Source of the DNA: Thermocaproicibacter melissae
Lineage (GTDB): Bacteria; Bacillota; Clostridia; Oscillospirales; Acutalibacteraceae
Length of the DNA stretch: 64,000 bases
Assembly (NCBI RefSeq): GCF_024498295.1
Contig: NZ_CP101827.1
Coordinates: forward strand, 1,802,001 to 1,866,000
Reading direction: 5' to 3'
Part shown: positions 44,001-53,260 of the stretch, piece by piece
Position numbering within the stretch: position 1 is the first letter of the stretch
How the letters are laid out: each line of letters starts with the position of its first letter
The notes under the pieces: generated by a model
Seen by the model: only the letters and a program-made list of their open reading frames with translations
The model's database searches: none
Told to the model about the DNA's origin: nothing
Position numbers and translations under genes: made by a program

Positions 44001-45386
44001 TTACCTGATTTTCAACACTTGCCCCGGGTAAATCAGATTGGGGTTTGCAATGCCGTTCAAAGCGGCGAGTTTCTGATATGTCGTCCCAAACTTTGCGGCG
44101 ATTGCCGAGAGCGTGTCGCCCGCTTTTACCGTGTAGGTTGCCGCAACAGCACTTTTCGGAGCCGAATTTCCCGTTGATGCGGAACGCGTCAATTTTAGGA
44201 CCTGCCCCGGGTAGATTTTGTTCGGGTCTGCGATTCCGTTTATTTTTGCCAGCTCCTGATAGGTGGTTCCGAACTTCGCGGCGATTGCCGAGAGCGTATC
44301 GCCCGCTTTCACGGTGTAGGTTGAAGCGGCAGAAGTTTTGGGAATTGAAGTTTCCGGAGTTGAATTTCCCGCCGATGTGGAACCCGTTAGTTTCAGGACT
44401 TGCCCCGGGTAGATTTTATTCGGGTCTGCGATTCCGTTCAATTTCGCCAATTCCTGATAGGTGGTTCCGAACTTCGCGGCGATTTTCGAAAGCGTGTCGC
44501 CCGCTTTTACGGTATAAGTCACCGCGGAAGGAGTTTTCGGGGCCGAGGCCTTGGAAGTCGAAGCTGCAGCGGAACCCGTCAGTTTTAGGACCTGCCCCGG
44601 GTAGATTTTGTTCGGGTCTGCGATTCCGTTTATTTTTGCCAGCTCCTGATAGGTGGTTCCGAACTTCGCGGCAATTTTGGAAAGCGTGTCGCCCGCTTTT
44701 ACCGTGTAAGTTGACGCGGTAGGAGTTTTGGGGGCCGAAGTTGTCGGAGCCGCTGATACCGGCACAGACGGCTGCTGCGGTGCGTCAAACACTTTATAGC
44801 ACAAATCCGTGTCGACATTGCCGGAGATACCCGGGACCCTCCCGGCGCTGCTGGTCTGCTGAATTGCGCAGGGAATGTCGGGGTCACCGGTGTAATCGGC
44901 AAGCCAGATGTCCCACGCGGCAAGCGTTGTTTTGGAAAAAACATTGCGGCGGTAATCGTTATTCGTGTAAAGCATGGTTCCCCAGCCATCCGCTTTTGCC
45001 GAATTCAGGAAGGCGTTAACCATGTCGTTAATCAATTCGTTTGTCGGCGCTGTTCCGCGGACAGAGGTGAAATACCGCACGCTGTCGTACTCATAATCAG
45101 AAGCTACAAAACAGATATTTCCGCGGTACGGTTCAATAATCTTCTTGCAGGTTTCCCATTCTTTTTTCGCGTCCTCCAAGCTGCAGCAGTAGTTGAACCA
45201 GTAAACGCCAATTTTCAGCCCTGCTTCAATGGCACCTTTTATATTGGCAGAAAACTGCGCATCCTGCTGGAACGCGTCTTTGCCGTATCCCGCGCGGATG
45301 ATTGCTCCGACAATTCCGGACTCCTTTACCTGTTTCCAGTTAATCACTCCGTTATGGGAGGAAACATCAATCCAATTTTCAGGCAT
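44001..45386 (-). CDS. GH25 lysozyme with four LysM repeats
   Basis: 461 residues. GH25 muramidase (about 1-195) with D7 (WIDVSSHNG) and catalytic D97/E99 (ASDYEYD), then four LysM domains at about 227-269, 291-333, 357-399 and 418-460. Each LysM starts [10 protein letters not shown] and contains KFGTTYQ and IYPGQVLK; the copies are nearly identical, so recent duplication or gene conversion is likely. No signal peptide, as in phage lysins or mother-cell proteins. Cleaves peptidoglycan. Cargo of the cotJC element; AGGTGGGG precedes the ATG. Confidence 0.92.
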   Translation of the reverse strand: MPENWIDVSSHNGVINWKQVKESGIVGAIIRAGYGKDAFQQDAQFSANIKGAIEAGLKIGVYWFNYCCSLEDAKKEWETCKKIIEPYRGNICFVASDYEYDSVRYFTSVRGTAPTNELINDMVNAFLNSAKADGWGTMLYTNNDYRRNVFSKTTLAAWDIWLADYTGDPDIPCAIQQTSSAGRVPGISGNVDTDLCYKVFDAPQQPSVPVSAAPTTSAPKTPTASTYTVKAGDTLSKIAAKFGTTYQELAKINGIADPNKIYPGQVLKLTGSAAASTSKASAPKTPSAVTYTVKAGDTLSKIAAKFGTTYQELAKLNGIADPNKIYPGQVLKLTGSTSAGNSTPETSIPKTSAASTYTVKAGDTLSAIAAKFGTTYQELAKINGIADPNKIYPGQVLKLTRSASTGNSAPKSAVAATYTVKAGDTLSAIAAKFGTTYQKLAALNGIANPNLIYPGQVLKIR

Positions 45387-45581
45387 TCATATACCCCACC
45401 TTTCGCTTAAATTTGCGTATACGAGATATCTGTTTCGCTTCCGCCGCCTGCTCCGCGCCATGCCGTAAGCAAACGGCGGTATGGTGTTAAATCTCTGCTG
45501 ATTTGTCTTACTCTCACCTCTTTCCATACTACCGGCTTTTCTGCCGTTCTGTTACCCTATTCCATGCAACTCGCAATAAAA

Positions 45582-45601
45582 AACCGCCCATTCGGGCGGT
45601 T
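45582..45601 (-). terminator. Terminator after the cupin gene
   Basis: AACCGCCC-GAAT-GGGCGGTT followed by a T-run on the minus strand. Confidence 0.9.
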
Positions 45602-45615
45602 GAACGTTTCCTTTT

Positions 45616-46044
45616 TCAATGATTCTTTTCGGCAGCCAAGGCATCTGCCTTTGTCTTGTGCACCGTTCCACGGGGATGCTGCGGCGGAGCATAAATGGAA
45701 TATACTTTCAGCGGAACTTTGCCGATGTTTACAAGATTATGCCATGTTCCCGCCGGAATCACCATCGCGTCGCTCGGCCCGACTTTGCGCTGGAATGTAT
45801 AGTTGTCTCTCCGATTGCCGAACCTCGCAAGCCCTTCGCCTTGTTCAATGCGGATGAACTGATCCGTGTAGGGGTGTACCTCTGCACCGATGTCCTGCCC
45901 CGGATTGATGCTCATTAAGGTAATTTGCAGGTATTTGCCCGTCCACAGGGCCGTACGAAAGTTGTTATTCCGTTCGGTTGCACGCTCGATGTTCACGGTA
46001 ATGGGAAAAGGCCCATAATCCCTCAATTCATTATTATTCTGCAT
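45616..46044 (-). CDS. Cupin-domain protein (element cargo)
   Basis: 142 residues, one cupin barrel. The motif GAEVHPYTDQFIRIEQGEG holds the metal-binding His/Glu of cupin motif 1, and IPAGTWHNLVNIG the His of motif 2; KVYSIYAPPQHP ends the fold. Small-molecule or structural role unknown. ATG at 46044 after AGGAGAG. A CATACAAT, the SigE-type -10, lies 33 bases upstream, hinting at mother-cell expression during sporulation. Confidence 0.85.
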   Translation of the reverse strand: MQNNNELRDYGPFPITVNIERATERNNNFRTALWTGKYLQITLMSINPGQDIGAEVHPYTDQFIRIEQGEGLARFGNRRDNYTFQRKVGPSDAMVIPAGTWHNLVNIGKVPLKVYSIYAPPQHPRGTVHKTKADALAAEKNH

Positions 46045-46076
46045 AAAATGGCACTCTCCTCTATTGGTTCTATGCC

Positions 46077-46084
46077 ATTGTATG
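46077..46084 (-). promoter_or_regulatory. SigE-like -10 upstream of the cupin gene
   Basis: Minus strand CATACAAT matches the SigE -10 (CATACAnT) exactly. No clear SigE -35 is seen at the proper distance, so this is suggestive only. Confidence 0.35.
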
Positions 46085-46170
46085 AACCGATTCGGGAAAT
46101 GTGCAGAATGAATTATCCCGCCGCAGTACGGAGCCGGCACTCTTTTCCGCCTCTTGAGGCTCCAAAAGTG

Positions 46171-46404
46171 TCATTTCTCCGGATGCTCAGAAAGATAAGC
46201 AGATATGGTTTCCCCTGCGTGCTCCATCATCTGCTGAAGGAAGGCTTCCCACTGTTCTTGCGGCATTCGGTTCTCAAGCTCCAGCAGTTCCGAGTGAAAG
46301 GAACTGTCAGGCTCTCGGCTTTGCAGGAACGTCATTTTCCCTTTTTCCTGCACCAGTCCGTCTTGGTTTACAAAGTACGAAACGACTGTGTATGAATTCT
46401 CCAT
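46171..46404 (-). CDS. 77-residue hypothetical protein, candidate directionality factor
   Basis: 77 residues, acidic and largely helical in the second half (SELLELENRMPQEQWEAFLQ), divergent from the recombinase gene about 110 bases away. GGTGGTG precedes the ATG. I do not recognise the family. Serine-recombinase elements need a small directionality protein to excise, and this is the only small unassigned gene in the element; that role is inference from position alone. Confidence 0.5.
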   Translation of the reverse strand: MENSYTVVSYFVNQDGLVQEKGKMTFLQSREPDSSFHSELLELENRMPQEQWEAFLQQMMEHAGETISAYLSEHPEK

Positions 46405-46514
46405 AACACCACCGCTGCATCTGTATGGAGTCAGCAGATTGTCCTATGCAAAACTGCGCATCGAACCCGCATAAAAATACTCCAGGCGAAACTGTTGCTA
46501 TGGGGGAAACATCC

Positions 46515-47936
46515 ATGAAGACCGCAGCTGCTTACATTCGTGTGTCAACAGACGACCAGCTCGAATACAGCCCGGACAGTCAACTGGAAAAAATTAGGGA
46601 ATATGCAGCGGCAAACAATATGATTCTGCCCGAAAAATACATCTTCCGAGAGGAAGAGGGAATCAGCGGAAAAAAAGCCGAACGGCGGCCGGAATTTATG
46701 CGCATGATCGGCACCGCCAAGCAGAAGCCCAAACCGTTTGATGTAATCATCGTGTGGAAGTTTTCCCGTTTTGCCCGAAACCGAGAGGACAGCATTGTCT
46801 ATAAATCCATGCTGCGCAAGCAGTGCGGGATTGACGTTCTGTCCGTCACGGAACAGCTGGGTGACGATAAGATGTCCATTATTGTGGAAGCCATGATTGA
46901 AGCGATGGACGAATATTACAGCATCAACCTGGCGGAAGAAGTACGGCGCGGGATGAATGAAAAAGTCATGCGCGGCGAGCCGGTTTCGATTCCGGCTTTC
47001 GGCTACACGATTCAAGAGAAACAATACAAAATCGACCCCGTCGCCGCTCCGCTTGTCAAAATGATTTTTCAGGACTTCATTGAGGGTATGGGGTGCCGCA
47101 CCATTGCGCAGAAACTCAATGCCATGAAAGTACCCACCCAGCGCGGAGGGCTGTGGGAGAACCGCACCGTGGAATATGTTCTGAGGAATCCTGTTTACAT
47201 CGGGAAAATTCGCTGGAACCCGAAGCGAAAGACACGACGGAATTACAATGACCCGGATATTCTCATCACAAACGGCACCCATGAACCTATCGTTGACACT
47301 GAAACTTGGGAGAAGGCTCAGAAACGCTTGGCAAAAAGCAAATCCGTTTCTGAAAACGACGCCGTGCCGAAAAACTCATCCGCCGGAATGCTTCGGGGTC
47401 TCGTAAAATGCAGCGCCTGCGGATGCACGCTTACGGCCTCGGGAGGAGGCTCTATGCAGTGCCAAGCATACGCTCACGGAAAATGCAACGAGTCCCACAG
47501 CATTCTCGCTGCGGCGTTGGAAGAGATGGTTCTTGCGGCGCTGGACGCCGATCTGCATGAAAGCACAATTTCCATAATGCCGACGGCTCTTTCCGATACG
47601 GAAGAAATCGCCGCGACCGTTTCCCGGCAAATCGAGCGGGAAAAGCTGAAGCTCGTACGTGTGCGGGAAGCGTATGAAAACGGAGTGGACTCTTTGGAGG
47701 AATACCGCATCCGCAAACAGAAGATTACCGAGTGCCTGCGCCAGCTTGAGCTTACGCGCTCCAAAATTGCAAAGCCGCCCCGCACCCCGCTGGCTGCTCA
47801 GAAACAAAACGTCATGCAGCTGCTGCGGGACCCGAATGTGCCGGCGGACGAAAAGAATGTGCTGCTTCGCAGCTTTGTGCAGAAAATCGTTTTTTACCAA
47901 ACGCCGAGATCGCTCGAAATTTTCTATTACGCGTAA
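46515..47936 (+). CDS. Large serine recombinase of the cotJC element
   Basis: 473 residues. Catalytic resolvase domain (1-~150) with nucleophile S11 in AAYIRVSTDDQ and the arginines of VWKFSRFARNRED; recombinase domain (~165-270, KIDPVAAPLVKMIFQDFIEG); zinc ribbon at about 300-350 (CSACGCTL ... CQAYAHGKC); coiled-coil arm thereafter. This is the integrase/excisase class of skin and SP-beta-type elements. ATG at 46515 begins the conserved MKTAAAYIRVS; a purine stretch GGGGGAA lies upstream. A CATAAAAAT at 46470-46478 could be a SigE/SigK-like -10. The stop lies 14 bases before the right attachment core. Confidence 0.96.
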   Translation: MKTAAAYIRVSTDDQLEYSPDSQLEKIREYAAANNMILPEKYIFREEEGISGKKAERRPEFMRMIGTAKQKPKPFDVIIVWKFSRFARNREDSIVYKSMLRKQCGIDVLSVTEQLGDDKMSIIVEAMIEAMDEYYSINLAEEVRRGMNEKVMRGEPVSIPAFGYTIQEKQYKIDPVAAPLVKMIFQDFIEGMGCRTIAQKLNAMKVPTQRGGLWENRTVEYVLRNPVYIGKIRWNPKRKTRRNYNDPDILITNGTHEPIVDTETWEKAQKRLAKSKSVSENDAVPKNSSAGMLRGLVKCSACGCTLTASGGGSMQCQAYAHGKCNESHSILAAALEEMVLAALDADLHESTISIMPTALSDTEEIAATVSRQIEREKLKLVRVREAYENGVDSLEEYRIRKQKITECLRQLELTRSKIAKPPRTPLAAQKQNVMQLLRDPNVPADEKNVLLRSFVQKIVFYQTPRSLEIFYYA

Positions 47937-47950
47937 TCATCTCAAAACGG

Positions 47951-48612
47951 AGTATGGCGGACCGGACGGCGAAATTTCCGCCTCTCTCCGTTACCTGAGT
48001 CAGCGTTATTCTATGCCGTATCCGGAGCTGAAAGCGATTTTGACCGACATAGGCACCGAAGAACTGGCCCACATGGAAATGGTTGGAACCATTGTTCATC
48101 AGCTGACCCGGAATCTCACCGAAAAACAGCTGAAAGAAGGCAATTTCGGCGCTTACTTTGTAAACCACACCGTCGGAGTTTACCCCTGCGATGCGACCGG
48201 AGTTCCCTTCACGGCCAGCACGCTTCAGGTAAAAGGCGACCCAATCACCGATATCCACGAAGACATGGCAGCAGAGCAGAAAGCGCGCTCTACCTATGAC
48301 AACATTCTCCGCATGACGGATGACCCCGATGTCCGCGACGCAATACGCTTCCTGCGGGCGCGCGAAGTCGTTCACTACCAGCGCTTCGGTGAAGGCCTGC
48401 GCATTATTACGGACCATCTTGACGACCGCAACTTCTACGCGTTCAACCCGGCTTTTGACAAACCGAAGGCGCGCGCTGTTTCGGCGGAGGCAGCGGAACC
48501 CCTAGCGGAGCCTGTTTCGGCACCTGCACCGGAATCACCCGTGAGCACGATGGACGAAGCACCCATCGTTTCCGTCGGAACTTCTTCTGTGTTCAATGAA
48601 AATGTCGTTTAA
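47951..48612 (+). pseudogene. cotJC: 3' part of interrupted cotJC
   Basis: From the core AGTATGGCGG the frame continues PDGEISASLRYLSQRYSMPY, GTEELAHMEMVGTIVHQLTR, DLHEDMAAEQKARSTYDN-type and VVHYQRFGEGLRIITDHL to a stop at 48610-48612. These are the catalase-like ferritin-type helices of CotJC with the metal-binding Glu/His residues. There is no start codon of its own. Compared with B. subtilis CotJC (about 190 residues) a ~50-residue Ala/Pro-rich C-terminal tail is added. Confidence 0.93.
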
Positions 48613-48673
48613 GGCAGCAAAACAGCCTCAGAACCCATCTCCAAAAGCCCACTGATGCAGGGTGAAGATAAAC

Positions 48674-48710
48674 AAAAACCGGCACCGCATGAATTGCAGT
48701 GCCGGTTTTT
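48674..48710. terminator. Terminator after cotJC, shared with the esterase side
   Basis: Perfect arms AAAAACCGGCAC / GTGCCGGTTTTT; works in both directions between convergent genes. Confidence 0.9.
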
Positions 48711-48743
48711 GTTGTTAGCTGTATGAATTCTTCACGCGGTCTA

Positions 48744-49643
48744 TCATTCTGCAGGCTGCAGATGGCGGCGGATAAAGTCAGCAACGATGTCAAGTGTGGA
48801 ATCACGGAAGAAAGCAGGATCGCCGTGGTCTGCATTTCTTACGCGGTAAAACTCCACTTCTTTTCCGGCCCTCTTCAGCGCTTCATACATACGAACGCCA
48901 TGCTTGAAGGAAACAATGCGGTCTTTTGTGCCGTGCATCAGAAGGATCGGCGGCACAGGTCCGTCAAGATACGCAAACGGAAGCGTCTTGGCGGCCAGCT
49001 CCGGATTCTCGAGCACATTCTTTCGGCTTAGGAGCATCCCTTCGGGGCTATCGGGCTGCTGATGATTGTCAGTGCTCGGGAAACCGTCTGTCATGCGGAT
49101 ATCAATAACGCCGTAAAAACTGATGATGCCGTTGACATGGCAGGAATACTCCGGATATAGATCCGTGTCGAGTTCCTTGCAATGCTCCGTCAGGCCCACC
49201 AGCAGGGCGGTGTGGCCGCCCGAGGAATCACCCCACACAAAGACGTTGTTCTCCTGAATATTGTATTTGTCCGCATTTTTCCGGAGGAATCGGATTGCCG
49301 CCTTCACATCCTGCACCTGAGCCGGGAACGGAGCAATCTCACTCTCCCGGTACTGCACGGAAGCGACAACAAAGCCTTTCCGCGCCAGATAGCCGAGCTG
49401 CGGAATCTGGGCGTAAACGTCCTGCTTCATCCACGCAGACCCCTGAATGTACACAAGAAGCGGAAATTTGTGAGGAGTACGCTTGTAAGGGGTGATAATT
49501 TGCAGAACGCGCTTTGTCCCACCCACGTCTTCATATTCGATGTTTGGTATGTAAGCGGTCCCCAAATCATCGTCACTGCTCTCGAGCGTTTTCATACCAT
49601 CGACGAATGTTGTATCTTCCGGAAATCTTTCGTAATCAACCAT
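48744..49643 (-). CDS. Alpha/beta-hydrolase esterase
   Basis: 299 residues of the hormone-sensitive-lipase-like esterase group. Nucleophile S140 in VWGDSSGGHTALL, oxyanion region IQGSAW (instead of HGGG), the acid region LMHGTKDRIVSF and the catalytic His in ADHGDPAFF. Cytosolic, no signal. AAAGGAAC precedes the ATG. Natural substrate unknown; small acyl esters are typical. Confidence 0.9.
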   Translation of the reverse strand: MVDYERFPEDTTFVDGMKTLESSDDDLGTAYIPNIEYEDVGGTKRVLQIITPYKRTPHKFPLLVYIQGSAWMKQDVYAQIPQLGYLARKGFVVASVQYRESEIAPFPAQVQDVKAAIRFLRKNADKYNIQENNVFVWGDSSGGHTALLVGLTEHCKELDTDLYPEYSCHVNGIISFYGVIDIRMTDGFPSTDNHQQPDSPEGMLLSRKNVLENPELAAKTLPFAYLDGPVPPILLMHGTKDRIVSFKHGVRMYEALKRAGKEVEFYRVRNADHGDPAFFRDSTLDIVADFIRRHLQPAE

Positions 49644-49693
49644 GTTTCTGTTCCTTTCATATTTATTTGTTCGGCCATGTATGGAAAAAGCAG

Positions 49694-50572
49694 CTATCTT
49701 CTGGCATCCGACCGGAGGAAGGGTTCTTCTACCGTTTTCGAAACCAGAAGATGATATTTTTCAGGGTGGCGGTAAGCATTGCCATGAACTTCCCGCTGCC
49801 TGTAATTTCTCAGTTCATCGACAGGGAAATCTGCGATGTAAATGCCCTCTCGCTCGCCGGCTTCCACCACGAGCATATCGCGGGAAACCGGCTCGGAAGG
49901 ACGATACGCGATTCCGTCAAAGGCTGAGGAATGGCCGTTGCAGTCGGGCTGACCAACAGGATAATTGGCGGTTGCAACGCCAATCATGTTTTCATAAGAT
50001 CTTGCCCTCAATTGAGAAAGACGGTTAATTTCCATTGGGCAGGCATTGGGCACCAGAACGATTTCCGCACCTTTCAGCATGAGAATTCTGGCGCTTTCTG
50101 GAAATTCCCGGTCATAGCAAATCATTGCACCGATTTTCACCATGCCGTGGCCTGTATCAAGTTTCGTGACATAGAAATCATCACCCGGCGTAAGCCTGCA
50201 TTCCTCGCCGAAATCGCAGGTGTGGACCTTGGCATAAAGAAGTTTTCTCGTTCCGAAGCGGTCGAACAGGCAAAAACTGTTTCTCGGCAGCGGCTCGAAT
50301 TTTTCAAGGAACGTAACCCCAACCGCCATGCTGAGATTTTTGGCAGCCTCGGCAAATGATTGGAGAAATGGGTCATCTTTCTCGATGGCGCTCTTTTCCA
50401 GTTCGGAGATGTCTGCCGGTATTCGGTAACCTACACTCCACATTTCGGGGAAAAGGGCGATATCGGAGCCCATTTCCTTTGCTTTTCTGCAATACTCCAG
50501 CCCTTTTTGAAGGTTTCCCTCCAAACTGCCGGTAGGCAGAATCTGCAGCAGCGCAACTTTCAAATTTTCCAT
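49694..50572 (-). CDS. Nitrilase-superfamily carbon-nitrogen hydrolase
   Basis: 292 residues with the catalytic triad in order: E43 (ALFPEMW), K115 (YAKVHTCDFGEE) and C152 (GAMICYDREFPES). These enzymes hydrolyse amides such as N-carbamoyl compounds or omega-amides; the substrate is not clear. Ends about 50 bases before the esterase start, so the two may share a transcript. Confidence 0.92.
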   Translation of the reverse strand: MENLKVALLQILPTGSLEGNLQKGLEYCRKAKEMGSDIALFPEMWSVGYRIPADISELEKSAIEKDDPFLQSFAEAAKNLSMAVGVTFLEKFEPLPRNSFCLFDRFGTRKLLYAKVHTCDFGEECRLTPGDDFYVTKLDTGHGMVKIGAMICYDREFPESARILMLKGAEIVLVPNACPMEINRLSQLRARSYENMIGVATANYPVGQPDCNGHSSAFDGIAYRPSEPVSRDMLVVEAGEREGIYIADFPVDELRNYRQREVHGNAYRHPEKYHLLVSKTVEEPFLRSDARR

Positions 50573-50649
50573 GCAAACACCTCTTTGTTATCCATCATTT
50601 CGGATTTTCGCCCTGAAGGAAAACGTCTTACGGACGCTCTAAAACGTAA

Positions 50650-51399
50650 TTACTTTCTGAGGCGGAAGGTCTTCGGCGCCAACCGGTAAGCAAGAAGGAT
50701 TGCAACCACAATGTAAACGAGGCAGAAAACCGTAGACATCGTGCCAAAAACAAGAGCGGAATCCCTTCTTCTGGCTACGAGATAGCAAATGAAGTAAGTG
50801 AGATAGTTAACTGTTCCGTAAGTGGTACTTTTCGTTTCAATATCTGCACTGTAGGGCTGGAAAAGGTAGTACATCACGATGTTGTGAACCGAGAAAAAGA
50901 CGGACATGGAAATGATGGAAAGAAACAAAATAAAGTAATTCAACGACTGGTCTGTCCCCCCGGAGATGAATAGCAGAAGTGGAAGAGACACGGCAATCGC
51001 ACCCGCGGGCATGAGGTTAATCAGCACCACATATTTTAACCTCTCCACAAACAGACTGACAATCGTTTTCGGCTGACGGTAGAAGCGGTAAGCGAGCATA
51101 CTGTGGTCACAGTTCATAAACATGGCCTTTGTGATAACCTTGCCTCGATTGATAAGGTACATGACAAAAAGGAAAAACGGCAGGAGGTTCAGCAAATTTT
51201 TGTTGACTTCACTGTTAAAATTCGGGAAAACTTTACAAGCAATAACAGCGGCGACAAAAAAGATTGCCATAGCAATTGTAATGTGTTTCGTGCTCTTGGT
51301 GAGCAGCTTTTCATGGCGCTTCATGAACAGCTCATTGAAATATCGGTAACCAGTTTTGTTGTTGACCTGCGCTTTATTCAGCGTAATTTTCCGATTCAT
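50650..51399 (-). pseudogene. C-terminal half of an ABC permease
   Basis: 249 residues with about six helices: a cytosolic lead (MNRKITLNKAQVNNKTGYRY), then AIFFVAAVIACKVF, LLPFFLFVMYLINRG and so on, ending RLAPKTFRLRK. The mixed start and lack of the first membrane set suggest only the C-terminal half of a larger permease survives. Just upstream, the first 25 residues of an ABC ATPase are preserved, so the deletion removed most of the ATPase and the permease's N-terminus. Could still be translated. Confidence 0.7.
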
Positions 51400-51485
51400 T
51401 GAGCACGTTATTTTCTCCAAGGGATAGATATTCGGGTGTTAAAATCTCCTTGCAAATCTCCCGATACCGATTGCACGAGAAAATA

Positions 51486-51560
51486 TAACGTAAAAGACAC
51501 TCCGCGAAGTACCTCTTTGTCATCAAAGCTTTTTTTGAGTCCACGAATCACCAATTTCAT
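51486..51560 (-). pseudogene. ABC ATPase N-terminal remnant
   Basis: ATG at 51560 after GGGGAGC starts MKLVIRGLKKSFDDKEVLRG and VSFTL, a textbook ABC-ATPase N-terminus. It is cut before Walker A and runs into permease-side sequence in another frame. Confidence 0.8.
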
Positions 51561-51792
51561 TTGTCGGCTCCCCACTTACTGTATGTATTTGACGAACTCC
51601 GTGTAACTGTTCTTCACTAGCTCATGAAATGGTCTACAACTCACCTCATGCCAATTCTCATTCTATCCAGAATGAAATTGCGTTTGCCGTCTCTCTTTCT
51701 CAAAAACAGCAGCCATCCACATGGCGGATGCTAACCAACCGGAATCCGATGAACAGCTTTGGAATATCATCTAATGACATAATAGAAAAAAG
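51561..51792. other. Intergenic between ABC remnant and LCP gene
   Basis: No convincing gene; only the terminator of the LCP gene at its right end is recognised. Confidence 0.4.
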
Positions 51793-51809
51793 GCCCCTGT
51801 TATCGGGGC
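51793..51809 (-). terminator. Terminator after the LCP gene
   Basis: Minus-strand GCCCC-GATAACA-GGGGC followed by CTTTTTTC, about 150 bases past the stop. Confidence 0.75.
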
Positions 51810-51955
51810 ACCTCACAAATCTTGGCGACATTGTTCTCATTGATTTTCAGGCATTGACTTTGCAGAACGACCTTTATTGCGCAGGCACCGGCAGATTTTC
51901 TCTCCAGCAAAGCGGAGGCGTGACATGGAATCAGCCGGCAATGCCCACAAAAAGA

Positions 51956-53014
51956 CTATTCGATATTATAGAGGAATTTCCAAAGGGCCGCTTTGTTTTT
52001 TTCAATATCAGGCACCAGCACGGACATACCGCGGATTTTCTCAGATTTATAAGCTCCTTTCACAGGAATCGCAAGCTGCTGGGTGTCGTTGTTGAGAATC
52101 GCAGAGGCTTGGGTAGCAAGAGCAACAATTTGTGAGTCGTCTAAATCTGTTTTCACCAAAGGCAAAACGGAATCGGCAATACTCATAAGCTGCGCCGGAT
52201 TGGAATGTTTCAGCGAAGACAAGATTGCACTGATAACTTTACGTTGACGCCCGGTTCGACCGAAGTCGCTGTCGATGTAACGGATTCTGGAATATGCCAA
52301 TGCACCGCTGCCGCTCAGATGATTCACGCCGACTGTAACTTTTTGAACATTGCCGGTCACAAAATAATCTGGATGGTTATTTAATTCGTTTACCTCAGCC
52401 TTCGTTAGGGTGACTGAAACACCGCCCAGAATGTCAACAGCTTTGTCAAAGGATTGGAAGTCAATGGTAACGTAATTGTCGATTTTAACGCGAAAATTAT
52501 TCTGAATCGTGTCAATTAGGAGTTTTGGGCCGCCGTAAGCATAAGAGGCATTGATGCGGGTATCTCGCATGCCGTTGATTTTGACATACATATCCCGCAG
52601 GAATGAAACCAACTTGATCTGATTCGTCTTGCTGTTAATGGAAAGGAGCATCATGGAATCCGAACGTCCATACTTCTCTCCCCCGCGTGTATCGGAGCCG
52701 ATGAGAAGAATATTTTTGATATTCGGATCGCTTTTGAGATCACCGCTTGCAAACTGCATTGCATCGGGATTGGTAATTCCTTCCGTACCGGCATCTTTTT
52801 CTTCCGGAGGAATACTGCTTGCCAGTTCAAAATCTGATAAAGGAGTATATCCGATTTTTGACAAGAAGTAGCCGCCTACTGTGAGGACACTGCCCACGAG
52901 AATCAGCACAACACAAAGCAAAGAAAATAAGACTTTTCCTTTCCGGGAATCGAGGAATTGTTTAATGCTTTTTTCCCGATTAGATGTAGCATAACGGTAC
53001 TTTTGATTTTTCAT
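51956..53014 (-). CDS. LytR-CpsA-Psr (LCP) family cell-wall ligase
   Basis: 352 residues from ATG 53014 (AGGAGAAAC upstream). A cytosolic head of ~25 residues, one membrane helix (VLFSLLCVVLILVGSVLTVG), then an extracytoplasmic LCP domain: ILLIGSDTRGGEKYGRSDSM, VSFLRDMYVKI, VTIDFQSFDKAVDILGGV, LSGSGALAYSRIRYIDSDFG. The family transfers teichoic-acid-like glycopolymers or glycans to peptidoglycan. A good promoter lies upstream. Confidence 0.94.
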   Translation of the reverse strand: MKNQKYRYATSNREKSIKQFLDSRKGKVLFSLLCVVLILVGSVLTVGGYFLSKIGYTPLSDFELASSIPPEEKDAGTEGITNPDAMQFASGDLKSDPNIKNILLIGSDTRGGEKYGRSDSMMLLSINSKTNQIKLVSFLRDMYVKINGMRDTRINASYAYGGPKLLIDTIQNNFRVKIDNYVTIDFQSFDKAVDILGGVSVTLTKAEVNELNNHPDYFVTGNVQKVTVGVNHLSGSGALAYSRIRYIDSDFGRTGRQRKVISAILSSLKHSNPAQLMSIADSVLPLVKTDLDDSQIVALATQASAILNNDTQQLAIPVKGAYKSEKIRGMSVLVPDIEKNKAALWKFLYNIE

Positions 53015-53176
53015 TTTTATGTTTCTCCTATCTTGTGAATGGAACCAAACAACATGAATCTTTTGCGCTGCTGTGTTGTTGGCCGAATCCAAAAAATATT
53101 CTTCTGAGAAGGCAAGGACTACTTAACGAGAAAAATACCATGAAAATTCTTTTCAAATATTACTGCACTGAACACT

Positions 53177-53205
53177 ATGGTAAAATTGATAAGATTATTT
53201 GTCAA
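53177..53205 (-). promoter_or_regulatory. Promoter of the LCP gene
   Basis: Minus strand TTGACA (53200-53205), 17-base spacer, TACCAT (53177-53182). Confidence 0.7.
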
Positions 53206-53260
53206 TAGATTTCCATAAATCTAACCATTACACATTTTCCATCTCTGGCTATGTCAAGAG

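Larger units (their letters stand above)
43918..47960. mobile_element. cotJC-intervening element (skin-like, large serine recombinase)
   Basis: 4033-base insertion between two copies of AGTATGGCGG (43918-43927 and 47951-47960), lying in cotJC at codons for Q-Y-G-G. It carries a GH25-LysM lysin, a cupin, a 77-residue protein and a large serine recombinase whose stop is 14 bases from the right core. Precise excision restores IIIAQYGGPDGEISASL, as in uninterrupted CotJC. The layout equals that of skin-type elements in sigK: a sporulation gene, a small insert and its recombinase beside the attachment site. Confidence 0.9.

Noticed and set aside
44090-44720. CRISPR-like or tandem DNA repeat array
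   Set aside because: The ~200-base periodicity encodes four LysM domains in one open frame; there are no spacers.
51629-52135. 168-residue plus-strand frame near the LCP gene
   Set aside because: It spans the LCP terminator and the antisense of the LCP C-terminus and shows no domain; chance open frame is more likely.
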